In this document: positions 7,845 through 16,569 of the stretch, one piece after another | Layout of the letters: every line of letters starts with the position of its first letter | Numbering within the stretch: the first letter of the stretch is position 1 | NCBI GenBank assembly: GCA_030429545.1 | Contig: JAUIFF010000010.1 | Span: forward strand, 124,001 to 188,000 | DNA: 64,000 bases | DNA from: Polyangia bacterium | GTDB taxonomy: Bacteria > Myxococcota_A > Polyangia > Nannocystales > Nannocystaceae | Direction of reading: 5' to 3' | Position numbers and translations under genes: made by a program | Notes under the pieces: generated by a model | Seen by the model: only the letters and a program-made list of their open reading frames with translations | What the model was told of the DNA's origin: nothing | The model's database searches: none

Positions 7845-10800
7845 ATGGACGAGGACCGCGGGCACGAGGATACATCCTTGATGGCTACCCGAAATCTCGG
7901 GCCGCGCCTCGCTATTGCTGACACGCCCCGCAAACCACTCGACGCACCTGCACCACGCGAGAGTCTGGGTGTCCGCGACACCCTCGAAAACCCCCACAAG
8001 CCGCCTCAGGGCGATGAAATCATCGCCAAGCAAATGCGCAACCGCGTCTTCGGACGCCTATTTAACAAACGCGAACGCCTCAAAATCGGCCGCTACGACA
8101 TCCTCGACAGCCTCGGCCACGGCGGCATGGGGGTGGTCTACAGCGCCTACGACGATGAGCTCGACCGCAAGGTTGCGATCAAAGTTTTACTTGGTCAGGT
8201 CGACCACGATGCCGAGCTGCGGTTCAAACGCGAGGCCCAGGCGATGGCTCGGCTCAACCACGCCAATGTCGTCACTGTGCACGAAGTCGGCGAGGCCGAT
8301 GGCCGGGTGTTTATTGCCATGGAGTTTGTCCGTGGGGAGAGCCTGGCCGACTACTGCCATGTCCCCCGCCCGTGGCAGGAAACCATCGATCTGTACATAC
8401 AGGCAGGTCGTGGGCTCGCGGCCGCCCACGAAGCCGGGTTGGTCCACCGCGATCTCAAACCCCACAACATCATGCGTGGCGAACATGGGGTGGTGAAGGT
8501 CCTCGACTTTGGGCTCGCGCGAGCAGGTGGCGGGGACGATCCGGCCGGACCCACCCGGCCGATCACCAAAGACCAGTCCTCGGGCTCGATCCTCGACGTC
8601 GAAATTACCCGTGCCGGCACACTTGTAGGTACACCGGCTTATATGGCACCCGAAGTCCTACTCGGTCAGCTCGCCGACACCCGCAGCGACCAATTTAGTT
8701 TTTGCGTGGCGTTGTACGAGGCCCTGTATGGCCAGCTCCCGTTCGCCGGCGAAACCATGAAGGAGCTGACGTTTCACACCGCCCAGGGCTCGATCGCACC
8801 ACCACCTCCCGGCAGCAAAGTCCCCAACTGGCTGTTTAAAACCGTCGCCCGGGGCCTGTCGCCCAAGCCAGCTGATCGGTTTGCCGACATGCGCGCGCTC
8901 GTCGATGCACTGGCCAGCAACCCAAACAAAAAACGTCGCAGACTCCTCACGGCGGCTGGCTTTGCCCTACTCACGGGCACCCTCGGATTTGTCGCCTCGG
9001 GTGTTGTCGACCCAACCACCAGCTGCGAAACCGCGGCGGCAGACATTGCGACAACATGGTCTGAAACTCGCCGACAGAACATCCACGATGCGTTTTATGA
9101 CTCGGGGCATCGTCTCGCCAAGTCGACCCTCGAACGCGTACTCCCGCGATTAGATGCCTATGCAAAAAAATGGACTGCAACCCGCGTGGCCGCCTGTCAA
9201 CGCCACCGTTCAGGCCAACAGTCAGACCGCCTGTTCGACCTGCGTACCGCCTGCCTAGACCGCCGCCGAGCGCAGCTCGACACGCTTGTTAGCGCATTTG
9301 AAACCGCCGATGCGGCGACTGTCGAGGGGGCGGCTTGGGCCACTGCCAGCCTCCCCGACCTCGACACCTGCAGCGACGTCGAAGCCCTCACAAGCGCTGT
9401 ACCGCCGCCCAAGGATCCGGACGTCCGCCGCGAGGTCAAGTTGTTGCGCGAGTCTCTTGCCGGACTGGCCTCGCTTATCGATCTTGGGCGCTACGAACAG
9501 GCGCTCGCCGGCTCACGCACAATTCTCGCGCGTGCGGAGGAGCTCGAGTATGCCCCCCTGACAGCAGAGTCGTTGCTCCGATTTGGCACCGCACAACTCG
9601 AAGCTCACCGCCCCGAGCCTGCCCGTCAAACGCTCTCTCGCAGTGCCGCAGTTGCCATCGAAGCAGGTGCGAATGAAGTTGCCGCGGAGGCGCTATCCCG
9701 CCGCATGTGGATTGTGGCTGAACCACTCGGGCAACCGACAGTTGGACTCGCCGACGCCGATGTAGCCGGAGCACTTGTCAACAGTCGAGGTGACAGCCTA
9801 CATCTTCGTTGGCTATACAATAATAATCACGGTGCTGCGCTCGTCCGCAGCGGGAACGCACCAGCTGCGGAGCAAGCCTATCGCCAGGCACTGTCTGCGC
9901 TAGCGGACAACCAGCAGCAGTTCCCAGTTGAGTTGATTTCAACCGGATACAACCTATCGACCCTGCTCTATGAGAACGCACGCCCGGACTCCGCCGCCAC
10001 CGAGCTACGCTCGGTGCGTCGGCAGGCTATCTCACTGCTCGGCGAACAACATCCCCGGGTGGCCGAGATTACCGTTCAGCTCACCCTCTACCTCAGCGAC
10101 ATCGGGCAGTACCACGAGGCATCGACCCTGCTCGATCAAAGTCTCGACCAGGTCGATGCCGACAACCCCTACCTACGTGCATCTCTACTAACTGTATACA
10201 CACAGCTTTCATATGCACGTCGGGATTACCCTAAAACGATCGAATATGCCGAGGCGGCGGCGCAGCTCATCCAGCGACACCACCCCGACCATCCATTCCA
10301 GCTACAAGTTCGTGCCCTTCAAGCACTTGCGAGCATCGCCCAAGGCACACCCGAACCCGGCCTGAGCGACCTTCGAGCGGCGGTCGAAACCACCGAGGCG
10401 AGCCTCGGGAGCGACCACGAAACAACCGGACACGCACGCTGGTGGTACGCCAATGGGCTGCAGGCAGCCGGTCAACGCGATGCTGCGATCGCCGAGTTTG
10501 AACGCGCCGACGCCATCTACAATCAACTTGGCGCACTCGGCCCGGCCCTCGTCGCCCGTCACGGAGCATCTTTGGTCCGGGCGAAACTTGCAGGTAAGGA
10601 CCTCGAGGGCGCCGACAAAGCCCTGCAAGCAGTGGCCCGTGCCCAACAGCACCTCGGGCTCCCGGCCGACAATCCCCACCGCCTCGAAATCGGCTGGCTC
10701 CGGGGCCACCTTGCCCTGAGCGAAGGGCATGCCGATGCCGCCGCTTCGGAACTTGAACATGTATGCACAACAATGCAGCTGTTTCGCGACTCCGACGACC

Positions 10801-10991
10801 CACAGCTGGCCGCCTGCCGGCTGACCTGGGCGCAAGCCCTTGGCGACACCGCAAAAAGCCTTGAACTCGCTGCTCTCGCACAGTCTACGTTTTCGACGCT
10901 AGGCCCCGGGTTTGCCGACGAGTTGGCACAGGCGCAGCTGCTCACCCCATCCGCGGATGACGGGGACGGCAACCCCGTAAATCCCATGTAA
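7845..10991 (+). CDS. Membrane-anchored Ser/Thr protein kinase with TPR ectodomain
   Basis: 1048 aa. The cytoplasmic Hanks-type kinase domain covers about residues 82-355: Gly loop GHGGMG (91-96), Lys in VAIKVL, catalytic HRDLKPHN (201-208), DFG (221-223), and the GTPAYMAPE activation-segment end. One transmembrane segment (about 366-388) follows a KKRRR stop-transfer-like cluster. The outside part starts with a Cys-containing helical region and continues into several TPR-like helical pairs to the C-terminus. TPRs in this arrangement usually bind peptides or proteins, so the kinase probably relays an envelope or partner signal. A second kinase of the same design is at 29767. ATG 7881 is a possible alternative start. 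Confidence 0.92.
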   Translation: MDEDRGHEDTSLMATRNLGPRLAIADTPRKPLDAPAPRESLGVRDTLENPHKPPQGDEIIAKQMRNRVFGRLFNKRERLKIGRYDILDSLGHGGMGVVYSAYDDELDRKVAIKVLLGQVDHDAELRFKREAQAMARLNHANVVTVHEVGEADGRVFIAMEFVRGESLADYCHVPRPWQETIDLYIQAGRGLAAAHEAGLVHRDLKPHNIMRGEHGVVKVLDFGLARAGGGDDPAGPTRPITKDQSSGSILDVEITRAGTLVGTPAYMAPEVLLGQLADTRSDQFSFCVALYEALYGQLPFAGETMKELTFHTAQGSIAPPPPGSKVPNWLFKTVARGLSPKPADRFADMRALVDALASNPNKKRRRLLTAAGFALLTGTLGFVASGVVDPTTSCETAAADIATTWSETRRQNIHDAFYDSGHRLAKSTLERVLPRLDAYAKKWTATRVAACQRHRSGQQSDRLFDLRTACLDRRRAQLDTLVSAFETADAATVEGAAWATASLPDLDTCSDVEALTSAVPPPKDPDVRREVKLLRESLAGLASLIDLGRYEQALAGSRTILARAEELEYAPLTAESLLRFGTAQLEAHRPEPARQTLSRSAAVAIEAGANEVAAEALSRRMWIVAEPLGQPTVGLADADVAGALVNSRGDSLHLRWLYNNNHGAALVRSGNAPAAEQAYRQALSALADNQQQFPVELISTGYNLSTLLYENARPDSAATELRSVRRQAISLLGEQHPRVAEITVQLTLYLSDIGQYHEASTLLDQSLDQVDADNPYLRASLLTVYTQLSYARRDYPKTIEYAEAAAQLIQRHHPDHPFQLQVRALQALASIAQGTPEPGLSDLRAAVETTEASLGSDHETTGHARWWYANGLQAAGQRDAAIAEFERADAIYNQLGALGPALVARHGASLVRAKLAGKDLEGADKALQAVARAQQHLGLPADNPHRLEIGWLRGHLALSEGHADAAASELEHVCTTMQLFRDSDDPQLAACRLTWAQALGDTAKSLELAALAQSTFSTLGPGFADELAQAQLLTPSADDGDGNPVNPM

Positions 10992-11026
10992 GTACATCTT
11001 CACAGTCTCGGGCCCTATCGGCCCTA

Positions 11027-11713
11027 TCACTCGCGAGCTGTTTCAGCTCGTTCGATCGACTCTCGAATTTTTTGTACGCGCTCTTGTGCCTGCTCGAGCG
11101 CCTTCGCATTTTCCCGGCCGGCCCCCCGCTTGGCCGCCAACTCGCGATAACGAAGGCTGACCGTCATGAGAATCATGTCCTGATCGAGACAATTCGCGAC
11201 TGCAATAAGCTCCCGTGGCTTCGCCTCGGGGGGAGGGTCGATAATTGTCGCACCACAGGCCCGTGCCAACAACGTACTCGACATCGCCCGGTCGTCGATG
11301 ATCCACCGCAGCAGCTTGACTTCGCGGTCGCCGAGCTGTTCAGCTTTATACACATCTGGTGCGAGCTCCGACAGGTGGCGAATCACGCGAATCACTTGAC
11401 CGTAACGCCCGGCCTCCTCTAGACAGTCGGCGGCATTCAGCAAGTATTTGGGGGCATCCAAGTCGGCATCTGGAGCGTCGCGAAATCGATCGATCAACGC
11501 CTCACACTCGCGCGAAAGTTCCTCGTAGCGAGCCTTGGCAGCGCGATCGGGCCGGGGTTTCCAGGTGCTCTGTGCCGGGCGAGCAACCGGCGTTGGTTCG
11601 GGCGCTACACGCCCGGGTGGCGGTGTGGGAGGCTCGGAGTATGGAACGGCACAGGCTGCTACAAGCATGCTCGCCAGTGCTGCAAAGAAAGTCAGACGCG
11701 GTCGACGTGCCAT
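11027..11713 (-). CDS. Small helical lipoprotein
   Basis: About 228 aa from ATG 11713, which lies 5 nt after the stop of the upstream esterase gene, so the two are probably translationally coupled; a GTG at 11746 would overlap that gene. Lipobox SMLVAAC follows a 15-residue hydrophobic segment, then a Pro-rich linker (EPPTPPPGRVAPEPTP). The mature domain is mostly helical, with paired helices that could be a TPR-like fold (YLLNAADCLEEAGRYGQVIRVI). Function unknown. CGAGCTG-TTT-CAGCTCG at 11034-11050, within the 3' end of the gene, could act as a weak transcription stop. Confidence 0.7.
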   Translation of the reverse strand: MARRPRLTFFAALASMLVAACAVPYSEPPTPPPGRVAPEPTPVARPAQSTWKPRPDRAAKARYEELSRECEALIDRFRDAPDADLDAPKYLLNAADCLEEAGRYGQVIRVIRHLSELAPDVYKAEQLGDREVKLLRWIIDDRAMSSTLLARACGATIIDPPPEAKPRELIAVANCLDQDMILMTVSLRYRELAAKRGAGRENAKALEQAQERVQKIRESIERAETARE

Positions 11714-11718
11714 GGCAC

Positions 11719-12720
11719 TCAAAAAACTTTTTGCTGATGCAACCACTCAATACATTGCTGTGGCCACTGCGACATCTTGGGCATTTTTTTGGGGTTTTGT
11801 GCCAAGCCCACACCGTGCCCTCCATCGTCGACAAGTAGGAGTTTTGCCGGCACCCCGTGCTCGACAAGGGCATCATAAAACACCACACTATTGCCCGCAT
11901 CGACCTTGCGGTCCTTGGTCGAGTGCACCAAAAACACCGGCGATGTTGTTGGTGTTACCTGGGTTTCAGTGGAGAGTGTTTGGAGCAGCTCCGGGGTCGG
12001 CTCGACATTGCGCAGAAGATTGCGTTTGCTGCGTTGGTGGGCATAGGTATCGTCGAGTGTGATCACAGGATAGACAAGTACGGCGTAGGCGATCCGGCAC
12101 GACACCCGGGCAATCGGGTCTTCACCCACCTGGCCGCTGTCGTTCGCACAGCCGGTCGCCAAGCTCGAGGCGAGGTGCCCACCCGCGGAGTAGCCAAACA
12201 TCCCGATCCGCTCGGGATCGATCCCCAGCTCGTTGGCCTGCGCCCGCACAGTCCGAACCGCGCGCTTGCCATCGGCGATAAATGCCTCGTGGTTGTAGCC
12301 GCCATACTCACCCACGCGATAGCGGACGATCACCGCCAACACTCCCTGCGACGCCAACCACTCAGCAGTTTTGACCCCCTCGCCCGACAAACCACCGTGG
12401 TGACCGTAACTTCCGCCCGAAGCAATAACAGCAGCCGCGCCTGTCGGCTGGCCCTTGGGCAAGAAGTAGTACAACCGCGGCTTGTCGAGCGAGCGGTTGC
12501 CACGGGCGTTGGGCGTGCCATCAGGCCACAAAAGATCGACCCGATCGGCGCGTGAAAGCCCGGGATGACAGCCAAAACCGGCTACCAGAGTCGCCAACAA
12601 GAAAAACGCGAACGTGCGTGAAAATGGGTAAGCCAACGGGAGTCCGTGATTGCTGCCGATGCCTACCACACACCGGGCCGGGGTTGAAGCGCGCCAGGTT
12701 ACACCCTGCCCACTGGACAT
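11719..12720 (-). CDS. Secreted alpha/beta-hydrolase (acetyl-esterase-like)
   Basis: 333 aa from ATG 12720, directly after the stop codon of the upstream methylase gene. A signal-like segment (residues about 33-51, FAFFLLATLVAGFGC) suggests export, perhaps as a lipoprotein, so the true start may lie a little downstream. The fold is an alpha/beta-hydrolase: an oxyanion-type GGSYGHHGG loop, nucleophile elbow GYSAGG, an acidic residue in TKDRKVDAG and a His in DDGGHGVGL. These match small ester hydrolases such as acetyl xylan or acylglycerol esterases. The substrate is unknown. Confidence 0.85.
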   Translation of the reverse strand: MSSGQGVTWRASTPARCVVGIGSNHGLPLAYPFSRTFAFFLLATLVAGFGCHPGLSRADRVDLLWPDGTPNARGNRSLDKPRLYYFLPKGQPTGAAAVIASGGSYGHHGGLSGEGVKTAEWLASQGVLAVIVRYRVGEYGGYNHEAFIADGKRAVRTVRAQANELGIDPERIGMFGYSAGGHLASSLATGCANDSGQVGEDPIARVSCRIAYAVLVYPVITLDDTYAHQRSKRNLLRNVEPTPELLQTLSTETQVTPTTSPVFLVHSTKDRKVDAGNSVVFYDALVEHGVPAKLLLVDDGGHGVGLAQNPKKMPKMSQWPQQCIEWLHQQKVF

Positions 12721-15700
12721 CTACTCAGACCGTTGTTTGGTGTCGGCGAGCAATCGCGCGAAGTAGTCGTAGGCCTGCGCGAGGTCAGCTGCACGGTCAC
12801 AGCGATCGAACGGGGGGGCGAACTCCTGCGCGCTGTTGGGGAGGTGCGCCGGTGACTGGGCATCTTGGATCTGCTGCCAAAGCTTGCGCCGTACGCCAAC
12901 ACCACGCAGTCCACGATTGACTGTAAATACAATCTTTCCGTGGCGATCAAAAAACGTCTCCCGCTCGTACTGCTGCAACACCGGAAACTGAATGCGGTAC
13001 AGCAGTAGCAGCTCCGCGAGCGTCAGACCGATGGACAACGCCGCCAGGGCATCGAGTTCGACAAGCGCCTGGCGCCGGGCGTAGGCTGTGCGCAGCGGAG
13101 CCTTGCATGACCATGGCCGTGTCGCCTGCTCCCAGCCCGCGCACCGCGGGTCAGGCGACGCCGAAGCAACCGGTTGCTCTGGGAAATACCTGTCCCAAAG
13201 CTCAGCGTAGTGCTCCGACAGACAGTTGAGTCGCAACGTCCGGTCAACAACCCAGGGCAAAACTGCGGGGCTTGCCAACGGCAGTTGCTCGGACAGCGTG
13301 CGATTGATATGTCCCATTCCCGTACTCTTAACAAAAAAGTCGGCGGGCAACGAGTGACTCATTCCAGTGAATGCCAGTAATTGGAGCGGGTCCAAAAAAG
13401 CAATTGAGAACACGGTGTTGATGTGGGTAACCCGTGGGGGAATCAACGCAGAGATCAGTGTGCGCTCGGCCGTAGGGCCCACCATCTCACGATGGACATG
13501 ACGATAGAAGTCCGTCAGCGGCCGGCCGTTCCAGCTCGGTACCCTGCGCTGAAAACCCTCCTGCGAGCACGTAGGTGGACTCGCCCGATAACCCGGCGTG
13601 TAGTTGGTGCGCGGTACAAATTCACCGGCGACCGTCGCCAAGTCGACAACCGCGTAGTCTTGATTGTGTCGACAGCCCGGGTTGGGGGTTTTGCTGAAGG
13701 GTGTACCCAGGTGAAAGTGGGGCCCGGACACCACCCATCCGCCGATATCGCTTGGCGTCACCGTTTTGCGGACAATTGTCCCATCTTTTTGCTGGTTGGT
13801 CTCGTGGAAAAACTCGCTACAGTAGTACGCACCATCAAGCTTGCGGAGCTTGTGGGGGTATGTCGCAAACTTTCGTAGGATGCCGACAAACTCCCGGCTG
13901 TGGACCACCGGTAGCCGAGCCTGCGCGACGGGAGTACCCGGAGCATCGTAGAGCTCAGCAAATAGCGCCATCGCAGCCCGATCAACCGGCACAACGCGCG
14001 AGCGGTGGGGTCTCAGGTCCCATTCGCCCCGCTCATCCTTGATACCAGGTACCTCCCCCGCCCCGTTGTGTTCGCGGCAGGCATCCAACGTATGTGGGTG
14101 AAACAGGTTCGCAACCAGGTCAAACCTGGTCGCCCCCACCTGCCCGCGGGTCACTGAGTAGGCAAACGGACACTCGTGATGCACTTCGGGAAACAACTTG
14201 AGTTGATTTTTTGCCCATACAACCAAACTTGCCCGACGCACGAGCTCGGCGCGCAGTTGTCCGCCACGCGGGTCGTCGAACACCCCTGGCTGGTGCAACA
14301 GACCCAGCACCCCACGCCGGTGTAGCAACTGCCAACAGCGGGCCATAAAGCACTTGTAGAGGTTGGTTTGGACACCTTCGAGCAGTGGATAATTTTGACC
14401 GGCACTGAAGTATTGCGACGTCCCAATGCCCTCGCTCATCGCCCGTAAATAGGTCGACCTCGCCCCCGGCCGCGCGAGAATCTGGGCCCGGAGGTCGGCC
14501 ACTTGTTTTGCTCGTAGCTTACGCACAGCTAGGGCCGGCTCGATAGACTCGAGTACATGTGCCTCCTGCCAGCGTTGTTTGATCCACGGGGGATTGCCGA
14601 GAATGATATCGAAGCCACCGCTTTTGGCGACTTCGGGAAACTCCAGCTCCCAGTGAAAAAATGGGCGCAGGCGAGTTACGCGGGCAAGCCCCTCACCCCG
14701 CAACATCGCTTCGACCTGTGTCAACCACAGCCCGCGCGTCGGCAAGCTATCGACCTGCTCAATCGGCCATATCCATAGGTTGCACCAATAGTCCATGACC
14801 GCGCGAAGGCGGTGGTAGGGAGAACCAGGTTGATAAGGGTCGCCATCGACGTGCGCCCGCTGATGAATATCGACTACTCCCCCGTTTTGCCCCCACAGCC
14901 GAATCGCAGGATTAGCGACGGCCAACGCCTGTTCACGAATCCGGAGGTGCTTGGCCCATAATTTATCTATCTCATCGCAGATGGACCGCAGGCGCTGTAG
15001 CTCTCCTGGCGAGTAGGGCTTTGCCATTTCGCCGCGCCAGGCCCTCAACTTGGCGAGTAGGTCGCGGCACAGTTTGGTTGCACCCCGGTCCCCCTCGTAG
15101 AATGCCATCTTTTGGTCCGGTAACAGGAAGTGGTAAATCCCGGCACCCCGCGATGCCCCAACCGGTCGGAGTTGTAAACGATCCCACGCAACCGAGTCGC
15201 CGGAGAGCTGCTCGCACATCACCACTTCGCGGCGGGCACCTATCACACTATCCCCGTCCCGAATCCGCAGGGCGAGTGCAGGGACTGGCAAATCTTTTTG
15301 ACCGACGTCGAGCCATGCCATGATTTTTGCCAACTCGACAGTCGTAGGATTGAGATCCACTCCGTAGCATTGATTGGCAACAAAGTGCCAACGTACCCGG
15401 GCGTGTTCACGGGCATAGTCCTCGGCTGGCACCGGTGTCCCCAACTCGTGGCTGCGTTGTTGCAGATAGGCGGTCGCAAGTTGCTCGACGCAGGCTGCTA
15501 GAAACACACCAGAACCCATGGCTGGCTCGCAAATCGTCAAGCGGAGGATTTGCTCGGCCGAAAGCCGGGTGGCCTGTGCCCCGCGAGCGCCGACTTCCGG
15601 CGACTCACGCCCATCACACAACCGTGTGTGTATCGTGTGCCGAGTGAGGCTTTGAGCCAATACCTCGGGTGTATAAAATGCAGCCGTTTGTTCGCGCCTG

Positions 15701-16344
15701 CGACCGAGCTTGCGAAACAGAAATACGCCCGGCGGATACTTGCGCCTGTTGCCCTGCTTATCCCGGCAAAAAGCCTTATCGGGAAAGCCGTCGATCTGCG
15801 AAGCCGGTACAAACATCGAGCGCCATGCCTCGCGCGGGGGTCGAAGCTCGTATATCGTCTCTCGCGCAAAAACTCCCGAGTACGACAAAAAACCCTCATA
15901 GAGTTGACCCAACTCGGCAAGTTTCCCACCACGCGCCGTTGCCAGCAGCTGAACGACTCGCTGCAGTGTCGAGTCACGGAGCACGACGGCCTGAATCAGC
16001 GGTGTTTTGTGGGGATCCAAAAACCGTCCCTGTGGAAGCTCCCCCGCGAGATTTTGGAGACTGCGAGTCGTGCCAACAATCCCCGTGTGAAACGCAGAAG
16101 TCGCTCCCCCAAAGAGCTCGGCGTTCTCGATCTGTCCGATCCCACAGTCCATCCCATGGCCGTCTTCGAGCCGCTGGAGGACCAGCAGCCGAAACAGGTA
16201 GGCGACACACTCTTCGGCGAGTTGGTGGGCAAACCCAGGTGGGAAGTCTGCAAGCGTTGAGCCCGTGGCCAGCCGCGCGTGCACAACCTCGGTCCCGAGC
16301 AATTCGATCGCCGCGTGAGCGTTGCGCCGGAGGGTAACCTGCAC
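12721..16344 (-). CDS. Eco57I-type DNA adenine methylase, probably N-terminally truncated
   Basis: 1207 aa from GTG 16344. SAM-binding motif I is EPAMGSGVF (residues 273-281), preceded by FYTPEVL, and the adenine-methylase motif NPPW is at 584-587. Together they identify a gamma-class N6-adenine DNA methylase of the Eco57I/type IIG/PglX-like superfamily. The protein begins close to the FPPGFAHQLAEECVAYLFRL segment, which in large relatives (from memory) lies a few hundred residues in, so an N-terminal region, possibly a nuclease, seems missing. In the same frame an upstream stretch (ATG 16458) reads 34 sense codons into a TAA at 16354-16356. No endonuclease or defence gene is adjacent; the downstream neighbours are an esterase and a lipoprotein. 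Confidence 0.8.
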   Translation of the reverse strand: MQVTLRRNAHAAIELLGTEVVHARLATGSTLADFPPGFAHQLAEECVAYLFRLLVLQRLEDGHGMDCGIGQIENAELFGGATSAFHTGIVGTTRSLQNLAGELPQGRFLDPHKTPLIQAVVLRDSTLQRVVQLLATARGGKLAELGQLYEGFLSYSGVFARETIYELRPPREAWRSMFVPASQIDGFPDKAFCRDKQGNRRKYPPGVFLFRKLGRRREQTAAFYTPEVLAQSLTRHTIHTRLCDGRESPEVGARGAQATRLSAEQILRLTICEPAMGSGVFLAACVEQLATAYLQQRSHELGTPVPAEDYAREHARVRWHFVANQCYGVDLNPTTVELAKIMAWLDVGQKDLPVPALALRIRDGDSVIGARREVVMCEQLSGDSVAWDRLQLRPVGASRGAGIYHFLLPDQKMAFYEGDRGATKLCRDLLAKLRAWRGEMAKPYSPGELQRLRSICDEIDKLWAKHLRIREQALAVANPAIRLWGQNGGVVDIHQRAHVDGDPYQPGSPYHRLRAVMDYWCNLWIWPIEQVDSLPTRGLWLTQVEAMLRGEGLARVTRLRPFFHWELEFPEVAKSGGFDIILGNPPWIKQRWQEAHVLESIEPALAVRKLRAKQVADLRAQILARPGARSTYLRAMSEGIGTSQYFSAGQNYPLLEGVQTNLYKCFMARCWQLLHRRGVLGLLHQPGVFDDPRGGQLRAELVRRASLVVWAKNQLKLFPEVHHECPFAYSVTRGQVGATRFDLVANLFHPHTLDACREHNGAGEVPGIKDERGEWDLRPHRSRVVPVDRAAMALFAELYDAPGTPVAQARLPVVHSREFVGILRKFATYPHKLRKLDGAYYCSEFFHETNQQKDGTIVRKTVTPSDIGGWVVSGPHFHLGTPFSKTPNPGCRHNQDYAVVDLATVAGEFVPRTNYTPGYRASPPTCSQEGFQRRVPSWNGRPLTDFYRHVHREMVGPTAERTLISALIPPRVTHINTVFSIAFLDPLQLLAFTGMSHSLPADFFVKSTGMGHINRTLSEQLPLASPAVLPWVVDRTLRLNCLSEHYAELWDRYFPEQPVASASPDPRCAGWEQATRPWSCKAPLRTAYARRQALVELDALAALSIGLTLAELLLLYRIQFPVLQQYERETFFDRHGKIVFTVNRGLRGVGVRRKLWQQIQDAQSPAHLPNSAQEFAPPFDRCDRAADLAQAYDYFARLLADTKQRSE

Positions 16345-16569
16345 GCCGGTTTTTTAGCCGTCTGTCCACCGCAGCGCAAACCCAGATGCAATCGCCATCA
16401 GGTAAGCCTCGACGCTGCTTGCATATACCAATTTCCTACGCGTTCGTTGCAGGCTCATACAGGTCGTAGGGCGATATCAAGCACAACGTAAAAACCTCCC
16501 CTGCTTTCTCACTCATGTCCTATCGCAGGCTTTTCCTGCGGTAGACCGTTGTCTGCTAAGGTGCGCGCT

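Noticed and set aside
11034..11050. Strong intrinsic terminator CGAGCTG-TTT-CAGCTCG
   Set aside because: It lies within a coding sequence and has no U-tract; kept only as a remark.
12721..16344. Complete BREX or DISARM system
   Set aside because: No brxC, pglZ, drmA or drmB-like gene accompanies the methylase.
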